Source of the DNA: Bacteroidales bacterium
GTDB lineage: Bacteria; Bacteroidota; Bacteroidia; Bacteroidales; P3
Reading direction: 5' to 3'
NCBI GenBank assembly: GCA_017960605.1
Contig: JAGCYV010000078.1
Span: forward strand, 1-45,964
Length of the DNA stretch: 45,964 bases
Both the position numbers and the translations under genes were made by a program. Numbering within the stretch: position 1 is the stretch's first letter; the number at the start of each line of letters is the position of its first letter. Positions 16,514-24,885 of the stretch are shown here, one piece after another. Under the pieces are notes generated by a model. That model was given only the letters and a program-made list of their open reading frames with translations, ran no database searches and was not told the DNA's origin.

Positions 16514-17716
16514 ATGAGAAAGCACCTGCTGACAATCATAGCGTTGGCCGCGGCAACCGTGGCCAACGCTCAGTTTCAGTTGCCCAACCCCGGCTTCGAG
16601 CAATGGGACGGCAACAGCACGTCGGAGCCCACCTACTGGAACTCCTTCGCCACAGCCGACGGTTCATTCGCCGGAGCAGCCTCCACTCCTCACCACTACC
16701 GCCGCAGCGGCGGTCGGCCAGGGGCATCGGGAAGCCACTACCTGACCATCTACACCAAATCGATTCTCGGCATCAAGGCCAACGGCAACATGACCACGGG
16801 TCGCATACATGCCGGCGCAATGACGGCCGCCAGCAGCGAGAACTACAACTACACCCAGCGCGGAAACAGCGATCACAGCCAGCCTTTCAGCGGCACCCCC
16901 GACTCGATGTACCTCTGGGTGAGCTTCTATGCCCAGTCGGAGGGGTCGCAGGCACAGGTGTCGGCCATACTGCATGGCGACAACGACTTCAAGTCGCCCA
17001 ACCAGGAGAACGACCCGAGCCTCTACTGCGCCAAAGCCACGGCCGCCTTCACCCGCACCACCTCATCGGCCAACTCGATGCAGTGGCAGCAGATAAAGGT
17101 GCCGTTTGTCTATGACGGCAATGCTTCGCCGGCCTATATGCTGATCAACCTCACCACCAACGCTACGCCTGGTAGTGGCGACGCTAACGACTCGCTTTCG
17201 ATTGACGACATCGAGTTCATCTACAGCTCGTGGCTGAACGGCATCAGTGTGGGAGGTGAGCCGATATCGTGGTTCAGCAAAGGGACGATGGACTACACGG
17301 TCGGCGTGAGCGACACGTCACAGCTGACCACCTGCGAGGTGACGGCCACACCTGAGGCGGGCGACGCCACCCTGCGCATCGACCGCAGCCGGCTGGACGA
17401 CACCACGGCCTTGGTTGCCATCACCGTCACGGCCGAAGACGGTGTGACGATGCACACCTATTGCGTCACCCTCACCACCAGCAACGCTGTCGGCATCGAC
17501 GCTGTCAAAGGGGTTCCCCTGCAGATTTATCCCAATCCGGCGACAGAGCGCGTGACCGTGGAAGCCGAGGGCGAGGTCAGCCTGCACGACCTCACAGGCC
17601 GACTGCTTACAACCCGCACGGTGCACGGAAGCGATACCTTCGACCTCACACCGTTCCCGTCGGGAGTCTATCTGCTCCGCTATGGACAAACTATCTATCG
17701 TGTGATTAAAAAATAA
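16514..17716 (+). CDS. T9SS-secreted protein with a PCMD-like domain
   Basis: Starting at the ATG at 16514, the product has 400 residues. A signal peptide (MRKHLLTIIALAAATVANAQ) is followed by FQLPNPGFEQWDG, the hallmark opening of the PCMD (putative carbohydrate metabolism) fold. A beta-rich body includes SLSIDDIEFIYSS. The last 70 residues form a type A T9SS sorting domain: IYPNPATERVTVE, SLHDLTGRLL, then a final lysine-rich strand. The protein is predicted to be exported to the cell surface or medium by the Por/T9SS machinery. It starts 13 bases after ackA, so some read-through is possible. The ligand is unknown. Confidence 0.85.
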   Translation: MRKHLLTIIALAAATVANAQFQLPNPGFEQWDGNSTSEPTYWNSFATADGSFAGAASTPHHYRRSGGRPGASGSHYLTIYTKSILGIKANGNMTTGRIHAGAMTAASSENYNYTQRGNSDHSQPFSGTPDSMYLWVSFYAQSEGSQAQVSAILHGDNDFKSPNQENDPSLYCAKATAAFTRTTSSANSMQWQQIKVPFVYDGNASPAYMLINLTTNATPGSGDANDSLSIDDIEFIYSSWLNGISVGGEPISWFSKGTMDYTVGVSDTSQLTTCEVTATPEAGDATLRIDRSRLDDTTALVAITVTAEDGVTMHTYCVTLTTSNAVGIDAVKGVPLQIYPNPATERVTVEAEGEVSLHDLTGRLLTTRTVHGSDTFDLTPFPSGVYLLRYGQTIYRVIKK

Positions 17717-17722
17717 GGATTC

Positions 17723-18550
17723 ATGGAAGACCAGCCCTTACCTCCCGATGTCCAGCCGGTCAGCAGTTCCGGTAAGTTCAGGAAGACTCTTTTATATACC
17801 TTCCTAGGCACCACGATGTCCATCCTTCTCACCTTCGGCACCAGCCAGCTGGTGTCGCAGCATCGCAAAGTGCAGGAACGCAAGCTGACCGCACTGATGG
17901 TGATTGGCAACATTGAGAAGTTCGCCCAGCGGATGGACCTCTTTGCGGCACAGATGGCGTGGCGCGATACCATGGCCACCTATCTGCTATACATCCCATT
18001 GGATTCGCTCGACGCCCCCGGATATGCCACCATCATGGCTAAGGGTATGCCTTCATACGTCGCTTTTACGTATGACAAAACCGTCGAAAATGTTTTCTCC
18101 AACTCTATAGAGACTTGGAAAAACCTTGGCAACTTTGCCTTCATCAACAATGTCGGCAATTGTTTCGCCACGATGAAAACTATCGAAGGGAAATACAACG
18201 AACAGCTCACCAATTATGTTAACCTGGTGGAGAATATAAAGCATAATCCCGACGACTATCCTGGCGAGACACCTCTTTCAAGATATTTGCACTGTGAGGA
18301 ATACCGTATCCTACTTTCACGGTATCGTGAGTATACAACTATGTACCTCTATTTCGCCGACAAGATACGTACCTTGAATGCTGTCAATATGCAGCTGGTG
18401 GACATCTCCGAGGAAGAAATTGAGCAGTTCGTACACGAATACGATGAGATTGCCCGTCCAAACGGTCCGATAAAGAAAATGAAAGACTTCCTCCCCCCAG
18501 CCATCAACCACGACAGCCTCCCCGATTTCCATGCCTGGATAGGGTATTAA
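17723..18550 (+). CDS. Single-pass membrane protein of unknown function
   Basis: The product has 275 residues. A short cytoplasmic N-terminus is followed by one hydrophobic segment (LLYTFLGTTMSILLTFGTSQ, about 23-42) and a long helical soluble domain. Some sequence in the middle (FTYDKTVENVFSNSIETWKN) is less GC-rich than nearby genes. No domain is recognised. The gene starts six bases after the T9SS cargo gene and ends four bases before the OmpA-family gene, so all three probably form one operon. Confidence 0.72.
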   Translation: MEDQPLPPDVQPVSSSGKFRKTLLYTFLGTTMSILLTFGTSQLVSQHRKVQERKLTALMVIGNIEKFAQRMDLFAAQMAWRDTMATYLLYIPLDSLDAPGYATIMAKGMPSYVAFTYDKTVENVFSNSIETWKNLGNFAFINNVGNCFATMKTIEGKYNEQLTNYVNLVENIKHNPDDYPGETPLSRYLHCEEYRILLSRYREYTTMYLYFADKIRTLNAVNMQLVDISEEEIEQFVHEYDEIARPNGPIKKMKDFLPPAINHDSLPDFHAWIGY

Positions 18551-18554
18551 GCCA

Positions 18555-20138
18555 ATGACGAAACACATTCATATTCTGACTATAACTTTGCTCCTCCTGC
18601 CGACGTTGGCCATGGGACAGACGGCGAAGAGTGAGGCGCTGTTCGGGCAGGCGGTGGAGAAGAGCATCGTGGGACAGTACGAAGAAGCTATCAAGTTGCT
18701 GCACAAAGCCATCGACATCGACCCCGGATATGCTGAAGCATGGCTCCTGTTGGGCAACCAGCACATGTCCTTGGAGCAATATGTCAAAGCCCGGGAGTGC
18801 TACCAGCACTGCCTCAGTCTCAATCCCAAGAGCACCCGCTGGCAGCAGGAGGCACGCGACGGCATCCGCACGGCCGACTTCCGTCAGCATGCCGTGGAGA
18901 ACCCTGTGCCGTTCAAGCCCATCAACCTCGGTCCCAACGTGAACACTGAGGCCGACGAATACATGCCCGCCCTGACGGCCGATTATCGCACGCTGGTCTT
19001 CACCCGCCGTGTGCCGCGCCGCAGCACCACCCGCCGTGATTTGCCTCAGGAGGAGGACTTCTATATTTCGCTCTACGACACGATGGAGCTGGATTGGGGT
19101 TCGGCGGAGCGCATGCCTGAGCCGCTGAACAGCAACGCCAACGAGGGAGCACAGACCCTGTCGCATGACGGTCGAGTGGTCATCTTCACCGCCTGCGGCC
19201 GCAACAACGAGCCCACAGGCTGCGACCTCTACCTCAGTGTGCGTACCGCCAAGGGATGGAGTAAGCCTCGCAACCTCGGCAAGCCGGTCAACTCCACCTA
19301 CTGGGAGTCGTTTCCTTCACTCAGCATCGACGGATACACCCTCTACTTTGCCAGCAACCGACGCGGTGGCTACGGCGGCACCGACATCTGGTGCTGTACT
19401 CTCGAGGAAGGTCGCTGGAGCGAACCAAAGAATCTGGGCCCCACCATCAACACCCCTGGCGACGAGACCTCGCCCTACATCCATTTCGACGATCAGACGC
19501 TCTACTTTGCCTCCAACGGGCACCTCAGCATGGGAGGCTCGGACCTCTACATGGCCAAACGTGTGAATGACAGTACGTGGGGCCGTCCCGTGAACTTGGG
19601 CTACCCCATCAACACCGCCGGTGACGAGGCCAGCCTCATCGTGGCGCCCGACGGCCGTACCGCCCTGTTCGCCAGCGACCGCTACGGCGGCTACGGCCAG
19701 CAGGATCTCTACTCCTTCGTCATGCCTCCTCCCTCGCGACCCGAACGCATCACCTTCATCGACCCGGTGCGCCAGGCCGAGAACCTCCTTACCCTCGGCG
19801 ACACGGTGACCCTGAAAAACATCTTTTTCCACACCGCCAGTGCCACCTTGGTCGAGACGTCGCTGGCCGAACTCGAACGGCTGGCCGAAGCTCTCAAACG
19901 GCATCCCGGACTATGTCTCGAGGTGGGCGGCCACACCGACGCCGTGGGCAGCGACGAGGACAACCTGCTGCTGAGCGAGCGTCGTGCCAAGGCGGTTTAT
20001 GACTACCTGATTCTCTGCGGCGTGGATCCGCAGCGGCTCACCTATCGCGGCTACGGCGAATCCCGCCCCGTGGCCGACAACGACACCCCCGAAGGACGTG
20101 CACAGAACCGCCGCACCACCCTCACTCCATTGCGGTAA
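18555..20138 (+). CDS. TPR / PD40 beta-propeller / OmpA protein (PorE-like)
   Basis: The product has 527 residues in a clear order: signal peptide (to about residue 21), TPR repeats (about 25-100, e.g. GQYEEAIKLLHKAIDIDPGY), then PD40 propeller blades (about 125-395, with repeated TLYFASNRRGGYGGTDIW and related blades), and an OmpA-like peptidoglycan-binding domain at the end (about 415-527, with GGHTDAVGSDEDNLLLSERR). The same architecture, plus a small extra domain, is found in PorE, which anchors the T9SS to peptidoglycan. Being next to a T9SS cargo gene supports that link, though many Bacteroidota OmpA proteins share this layout. It may also be a general envelope anchor. Confidence 0.85.
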   Translation: MTKHIHILTITLLLLPTLAMGQTAKSEALFGQAVEKSIVGQYEEAIKLLHKAIDIDPGYAEAWLLLGNQHMSLEQYVKARECYQHCLSLNPKSTRWQQEARDGIRTADFRQHAVENPVPFKPINLGPNVNTEADEYMPALTADYRTLVFTRRVPRRSTTRRDLPQEEDFYISLYDTMELDWGSAERMPEPLNSNANEGAQTLSHDGRVVIFTACGRNNEPTGCDLYLSVRTAKGWSKPRNLGKPVNSTYWESFPSLSIDGYTLYFASNRRGGYGGTDIWCCTLEEGRWSEPKNLGPTINTPGDETSPYIHFDDQTLYFASNGHLSMGGSDLYMAKRVNDSTWGRPVNLGYPINTAGDEASLIVAPDGRTALFASDRYGGYGQQDLYSFVMPPPSRPERITFIDPVRQAENLLTLGDTVTLKNIFFHTASATLVETSLAELERLAEALKRHPGLCLEVGGHTDAVGSDEDNLLLSERRAKAVYDYLILCGVDPQRLTYRGYGESRPVADNDTPEGRAQNRRTTLTPLR

Positions 20139-20146
20139 TTATTTCT

Positions 20147-20177
20147 TTTGCTATTCCATAAAGTTTTCCTATCTTTG
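20147..20177 (+). promoter_or_regulatory. Promoter of the riboswitch-controlled CoA-transferase
   Basis: TTTG at 20147-20150, a 19-base gap and TATCTTTG at 20170-20177 give a full match to the Bacteroidota consensus. The start of transcription is expected near 20184, just before a small hairpin (gaagga/tccttc, 20191-20206). Confidence 0.85.
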
Positions 20178-20239
20178 CATCTGCATAGGTGAAGGACGTA
20201 TCCTTCATATAAACCAATGCAACAGCACTTTGAAAAAAT

Positions 20240-20420
20240 AAACAAACAGGTTCCGCCCTGCAAAAAGGGTGGCCAAGAGGGAATCACGTGTAAATCGTGA
20301 GCTGTCGCGCAACTGTAAATCACAAGAATTATCCTTCGGCGATATGCCATTGGACTGAAACAATGTCTGAGAAGGTGCCGAACGGAAAGTGAAAGCCAGG
20401 ATACCTGCCTTTTTGTTTCG
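20240..20420 (+). promoter_or_regulatory. Cobalamin (adenosylcobalamin) riboswitch
   Basis: The leader carries the cobalamin aptamer core. Present are ggccaagagggaatcacgtg, taaatcgtgagc, then gtcgcgcaactgtaa (20303-20317), and the B12 box aaagccaggatacctgcc at 20392-20409. The 5' caggt (20247-20251) can pair with acctg in the closing stem. It sits about 150 bases upstream of the CoA-transferase ATG and about 60 after the promoter start. Cobalamin binding normally lowers expression of the downstream gene. No rho-independent terminator with a long T-run is obvious after the aptamer, so control of translation is more likely. Confidence 0.93.
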
Positions 20421-20565
20421 GACAATGCTTTCGCGTCAAAAGCCATTTGCCCCCATGGCCGCTCCTGTCGTCCATTTCCGCATCCCGCTATTATTTATGA
20501 CACGTCTTCCGCATTGCCCTAAAGTGATGTGGAAACTTTGATATTAACATAAAATAAGAGCAAAT

Positions 20566-21876
20566 ATGAACTGGAAAGAAGACTACAGAAGAAAAGTGTC
20601 GAAACCCACAGAGGCTATCAAGGACATTCACGACGGCCAGTGTGTGGTGATGGGGCATGCCGCCGCCGCACCGAGATTGATACAGCAAACCCTGGCCGAC
20701 CACTGCGAGGACTATAACGACGTACTCATCTTCCACATGACCACCCTCGGCGATAATCCCTGCTACAAGCCGCAATGCTACGGCCACTTTCGCCATGTGA
20801 GCAATTTCCTTTCAGCCAATTCCCGCGAGGTTATCGAGCGGCGTGAAGGAGATTTCTTCCCCGCTTACTTCAAGGATGTGCCTGCCATGATCGGCAATGA
20901 CATTCCCTGCGATGTGGCCGTGTTCCAGACCACGCCGCCCAACGCCGAGGGCTATTGTTCTCTCGGTGTCAGCTGCGACTATGCACACGCCGCCATCCGT
21001 GCCGCCAAGACAGTCATCATCGAAACCAACGAGATGATGCCTTTCACCCATGGCGACACGCTAATCCATGTGTCGCAGGTCAACCACATCATCCCCTGCG
21101 CCTATCGTCTTCAGGAGCTCAACCTGCCCGAACCCGGCGAAGTTGAACTGGCCATCGGCCGCAACTGTGCCTCGCTCGTGGCCGATGGATCCACCCTCCA
21201 ACTTGGCATCGGAGCCATTCCCGATGCTGTGCTCCAGTCGCTTACCGACAAGAATGATCTCGGCATCCACTCCGAGATGTTTTCCAACGGAGTGATGAAC
21301 CTGATGAAAAAGGGCATCATCAACGGACGACGCAAAACGCTGCACCGCGGCAAGGCCGTGGTCACCTTCATCATGGGCTCGCGCGAATTGTACGACTTTG
21401 TCGATGACAATCCCGATGTGGAGTTCCACCCCGTCGATTATGTCAACAGCCCGCTGATTATCGCTAAGAACGACCGCATGATATCCATCAATTCCTGCCT
21501 CGAAGTCGATCTCCAAGGGCAGGTGGCCAGCGAGACTATCGGCATACGCCAGTACAGCGGCATCGGCGGCCAAGTGGATTTCATCCGCGGCGCATCCCTT
21601 GCTCGAGAAGGAAAGGCCATCATCGCCATGCCCAGCACTGCCGCCAAGGGCACCATCTCGCGCATCAAACCATTCCTTCCCCAGGGGGCTGCCGTCAGCA
21701 CCTCACGCAACGATGTTGATTACATTGTCACCGAATACGGCATTGCCCGACTCAAAGGCCGCACCCTCCAGCACCGTGCAGAAGACCTCATCCGCATCGC
21801 ACACCCACAATTCCGCCCAATGCTCATCGAAGAATATGAGCAGCGGTTCAAATGTGCTTGGAAAGCGGAAGATTAA
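20566..21876 (+). CDS. Acetyl-CoA hydrolase/CoA-transferase (4-hydroxybutyrate or propionyl/succinyl type)
   Basis: This 436-residue enzyme is a class I CoA-transferase of the acetyl-CoA hydrolase/4-hydroxybutyrate CoA-transferase group. The acyl-accepting glutamate is Glu237 in LGIHSEMFSNG. Further family segments are GIGAIPDAVLQSL (about 215), QYSGIGGQVDFIRGA (about 330) and DYIVTEYGIARLKGRT near the C-terminus. It moves CoA between short-chain acids; possible substrates are acetate, propionate, succinate and 4-hydroxybutyrate, and sequence alone does not decide. It stands alone behind a cobalamin riboswitch, which ties it to the B12-dependent propionate route. The start at 20566 is the first ATG after the aptamer. 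Confidence 0.9.
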   Translation: MNWKEDYRRKVSKPTEAIKDIHDGQCVVMGHAAAAPRLIQQTLADHCEDYNDVLIFHMTTLGDNPCYKPQCYGHFRHVSNFLSANSREVIERREGDFFPAYFKDVPAMIGNDIPCDVAVFQTTPPNAEGYCSLGVSCDYAHAAIRAAKTVIIETNEMMPFTHGDTLIHVSQVNHIIPCAYRLQELNLPEPGEVELAIGRNCASLVADGSTLQLGIGAIPDAVLQSLTDKNDLGIHSEMFSNGVMNLMKKGIINGRRKTLHRGKAVVTFIMGSRELYDFVDDNPDVEFHPVDYVNSPLIIAKNDRMISINSCLEVDLQGQVASETIGIRQYSGIGGQVDFIRGASLAREGKAIIAMPSTAAKGTISRIKPFLPQGAAVSTSRNDVDYIVTEYGIARLKGRTLQHRAEDLIRIAHPQFRPMLIEEYEQRFKCAWKAED

Positions 21877-22012
21877 CGACCAGCCAGTCACTCCGATTCA
21901 GGTCCGACTCTTCCCCTCCACTTCTCCACTGATGGGAGGTGATTGGAAGAAGGGGCTGGCGTGTTTTTAGGGTTATAATACAATATAATGGGAGGCGGTG
22001 CGTTATCATAGT

Positions 22013-22693
22013 ATGAAAAAAATAGTGATATTGACCGGTGCAGGCATCAGTGCCGAGAGTGGCATCTCCACCTTCCGTGACAGCGACGGCCTGTGGGAGC
22101 ACTACCGCGTGGAAGACGTGGCCACCCATGAGGCCTATGAACGCAACCCCGAACTGGTGCTAAACTTCTATAATGAACGCCGTCGGCAGCTCTTCCAGGC
22201 ACAGCCCAACGAGGCACATCGGCAACTGGTGAGGCTGGAAGAAAAATACGACGTGCAAATTGTCACCCAGAACATCGACGACCTGCACGAACGGGCGGGC
22301 TCAACCCATGTGCTACACCTGCACGGCGAACTGACCAAAGGCCGCTCGGATCGCAATCCCAACCTCATCGTGGAGGTGGGTGACAAAGATATCCGATTGG
22401 GAGACAAGGCCCCTGACGGAACGCAACTGAGACCTCACATCGTGTGGTTTGGCGAGGCGGTGCCCAACATCGAGCCAGCAGCGGCCCTGTGCGAAGAGGC
22501 CGACATCTTCATCGTAGTGGGCACCTCAATGGCAGTCTATCCTGCAGCAGGACTGATTCACTACGTCCCCCGTGCTGCAGAATGTTACGTGGTCGATCCC
22601 AAGGAGGTCCCAGTCAGCCGTCCGGTGACCTTCATCCGCGAGGTAGCCACCAAAGGTGTGACAGAACTAGTTAACAAACTAATGAACGACTGA
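22013..22693 (+). CDS. cobB: NAD-dependent protein deacylase (sirtuin, CobB type)
   Basis: The product has 226 residues from the ATG near 22013; a GTG 15 bases upstream is also in frame. Sirtuin motifs are complete for the NAD site: LTGAGISAESGISTFRD (about 6-22), VTQNIDDLHERAG (about 85-97), LHGEL with the catalytic histidine, and VVGTSMAVYPAAG. The zinc-binding cysteine pairs seen in many sirtuins are absent: the region after LHGELTKGRS has no CxxC. Zinc-free class III bacterial sirtuins of this type are known in Bacteroidota. It removes acyl groups from lysines, consistent with acyl-CoA-rich metabolism. Confidence 0.9.
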   Translation: MKKIVILTGAGISAESGISTFRDSDGLWEHYRVEDVATHEAYERNPELVLNFYNERRRQLFQAQPNEAHRQLVRLEEKYDVQIVTQNIDDLHERAGSTHVLHLHGELTKGRSDRNPNLIVEVGDKDIRLGDKAPDGTQLRPHIVWFGEAVPNIEPAAALCEEADIFIVVGTSMAVYPAAGLIHYVPRAAECYVVDPKEVPVSRPVTFIREVATKGVTELVNKLMND

Positions 22694-22705
22694 TTACTAA
22701 AAGAC

Positions 22706-23248
22706 ATGAATACAACACTATACATCGCAATTATGGTAATCGCCATGCTGGCGACACTGGCCTTGGTGGGCGGAGTGTTCTACCTGCTGGTCAAACGCTA
22801 CTTCGAGAACCAGCAAAAGCAGCAACTGCTGCAAATGAAGCTCGACGAGCGTCAGGGAACCCTCAAGGCGGTCACCCCCATCCGCCTGCAAGCCTACGAG
22901 CGAATGGCCCTTTTTCTTGAGCGTATCAGTCCCAATTCGCTGGTGCTGCGCTGCTATCAGCCAGGGATGGATTTGCGGCTGCTACAAGGGGTGATGACCA
23001 AGAACATACGCGACGAGTGGGAACACAACCTGTCACAGCAGGTATATCTCGGTGCCGCCCTTTGGGCCCGCATTCGTGAAGCCAAGGACGAGATGATCAA
23101 CCTGGTGAACTCGGCAGCTGTACAACTGGCCGATACCGACGACCCGACTCGTCTGGCAGCCAGTATATTCGCCTCGATGGCCGACCACATGCCGACAGAC
23201 GAAGCATTGGAGGCCATGCATAAAGAGATCAACGAATTGTTTGGATGA
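22706..23248 (+). CDS. Membrane-anchored protein of unknown function
   Basis: The product has 180 residues with one N-terminal membrane segment (about 5-28, AIMVIAMLATLALVGGVFYL). A basic, glutamine-rich stretch follows, then a helical soluble domain (PIRLQAYERMALFLERISPN, later MADHMPTDEALEAMHKEINE). I recall it as a conserved Bacteroidota family without known role. It starts 12 bases after the sirtuin and its stop overlaps the next start (ATGA at 23245), so translation is coupled to the lipoprotein gene. Confidence 0.8.
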   Translation: MNTTLYIAIMVIAMLATLALVGGVFYLLVKRYFENQQKQQLLQMKLDERQGTLKAVTPIRLQAYERMALFLERISPNSLVLRCYQPGMDLRLLQGVMTKNIRDEWEHNLSQQVYLGAALWARIREAKDEMINLVNSAAVQLADTDDPTRLAASIFASMADHMPTDEALEAMHKEINELFG

Positions 23249-24879
23249 TGAAAGGGGATAAAGGGGGAAAAGGAGCTGGAATGGCCTTGCTGACTGGTGT
23301 CAGCCTGTTTTTCATTTTCCATCTTTCACTTTTCATATCGTCTTGTGCCCGGCAGGGTTATCCCTCCGGAGGTCCCAAGGACGTGGAGCCACCTGTCGCA
23401 GTGGGATGCAAACCTGCGAACGAGAGCCGCCACTTTAAGGCCAAGAAGTTCTATGTGGAATTTGACGAATACGTGGTGCTCAAAAGCGCCGAACAGAACG
23501 TGCTGGTATCGCCGCCACTGAAGAACAAACCCGAATACTCCGTTAAAGGCAAAGGGGTTCAGGTGGTACTGAACGACACCTTGCAGGAGAACACCACCTA
23601 TCTCTTCCAGTTCAAGGAGGCCATTGCCGACTACACGGAAGGCAACATGCTGCCAACCTATGAGTATGTATTTTCCACCGGCGCCGACATGGACACGATG
23701 ATGTTGGCCGGCAATGTACTGAACGCCCGTACCGGAAAACCTTGGAGCGAGGTGCTGACAGTGGCTGCCTACCGCAACATGGAGGATATGGTACCCGCCC
23801 TAGTGACACGTACGGACAAAAAAGGCAACTTCGCCTTCCACTATATTCCAGAAGGGAGCTACCACATCGTGGCCTTCGAGGACAAGAACCGCGACCTACG
23901 TGTGGATAGCACCGAGGCGGCGGCTTGGGACGAACTGACCTACCATGCCTCAGACAGCATCGACAGCTCAGCAATGGCCCATCTGCGCGTTTCGGCACCC
24001 GACCGCAGCCACCAGCGCCTGCTGAAAGCAGAATTCACCTCCCGCGGACGCATCAGCATCATCACCTTGAAGCCCATGCAGCAGCCGCAACTGACCGGAG
24101 AACCGTCGGAATGGAGGCTTAACCCGAAAGGCGATACGATGAGCGTTTGGTGCCTCAACGAGTTGTGCGACTCCACCGTACTGATACTCACCGACGAAGG
24201 TTTTATCGACACAATGAAACTGCGCTACCGTGCCCCTATACGGAAAGGGAGACGCTCATCCTCACAGCAACAAGAACCCCTGATGAAAGCCTTGTGCAGC
24301 GGCAACAACGCCTATTATGACGACTTGCGCCTGGGATTCACTGTGCCAGTCAAAGCCACAGGCGACTCCTTGCAAGCCAAGGTGATGGCCCTGAAGGACA
24401 GCAGCGTCAGTCTTTGCCCGATAGTGCTTGACAACAATGGCCTACAGGCTCGGCTGAATGCAAAGTTGCACTCGGGGGAGAATTACCGCATACACCTGAC
24501 CGATAGCCTCTTCACCGACCTCTACGGTCATCCCAGCGACAGCCTGGACTTCACACTCACACCTAAGGACTATGGGACGCTGACCCTGCATATCGATAAC
24601 CAGACCGGCCATCCGCTGGTGGTGGAGGTACTCGACAGCCGCGACACCGTGATACAGTTCCAGACGCTCGAGATGTCGGGAACCTTGCACTTTATCCATC
24701 TGCCGGCAGCGGAATACCGCCTGCGGGCTGTCGTGGATTGCGACGGGAACGGTCAGTGGACCACCGGCGACTGGCTGCTGAGAAGGCAGCCCGAGGAGTG
24801 CATCCTCTACGAGAAAAAGCTCCAACTGAGGGAGAAATGGGAACTTGAGGAGCGCTGGACCATAACCACCGACAAATAA
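23245..24879 (+). CDS. Lipoprotein with bacterial Ig-like domain
   Basis: The product has 544 residues. A signal sequence ends in a lipobox (FISSCARQGYPSGGPKD), so the mature protein is lipid-anchored. The N-terminal domain, with PPVAVGCKPANESRHF and FDEYVVLKSAEQNVLVSPPL, is a Big_5/SbsA Ig-like fold. A carboxypeptidase-regulatory-like beta unit follows (LAGNVLNARTGKPW to about residue 220, with EDKNRDLRVD), and beta-rich repeats run to the C-terminus. This lipoprotein is widespread in Bacteroidota and its role is not known. The extreme N-terminus (GDKGGKGAGMA) is encoded by low-complexity ggggataaaggggg, so the true start may be the ATG at 23281. Confidence 0.85.
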   Translation: MMKGDKGGKGAGMALLTGVSLFFIFHLSLFISSCARQGYPSGGPKDVEPPVAVGCKPANESRHFKAKKFYVEFDEYVVLKSAEQNVLVSPPLKNKPEYSVKGKGVQVVLNDTLQENTTYLFQFKEAIADYTEGNMLPTYEYVFSTGADMDTMMLAGNVLNARTGKPWSEVLTVAAYRNMEDMVPALVTRTDKKGNFAFHYIPEGSYHIVAFEDKNRDLRVDSTEAAAWDELTYHASDSIDSSAMAHLRVSAPDRSHQRLLKAEFTSRGRISIITLKPMQQPQLTGEPSEWRLNPKGDTMSVWCLNELCDSTVLILTDEGFIDTMKLRYRAPIRKGRRSSSQQQEPLMKALCSGNNAYYDDLRLGFTVPVKATGDSLQAKVMALKDSSVSLCPIVLDNNGLQARLNAKLHSGENYRIHLTDSLFTDLYGHPSDSLDFTLTPKDYGTLTLHIDNQTGHPLVVEVLDSRDTVIQFQTLEMSGTLHFIHLPAAEYRLRAVVDCDGNGQWTTGDWLLRRQPEECILYEKKLQLREKWELEERWTITTDK

Positions 24880-24885
24880 CAGAAG

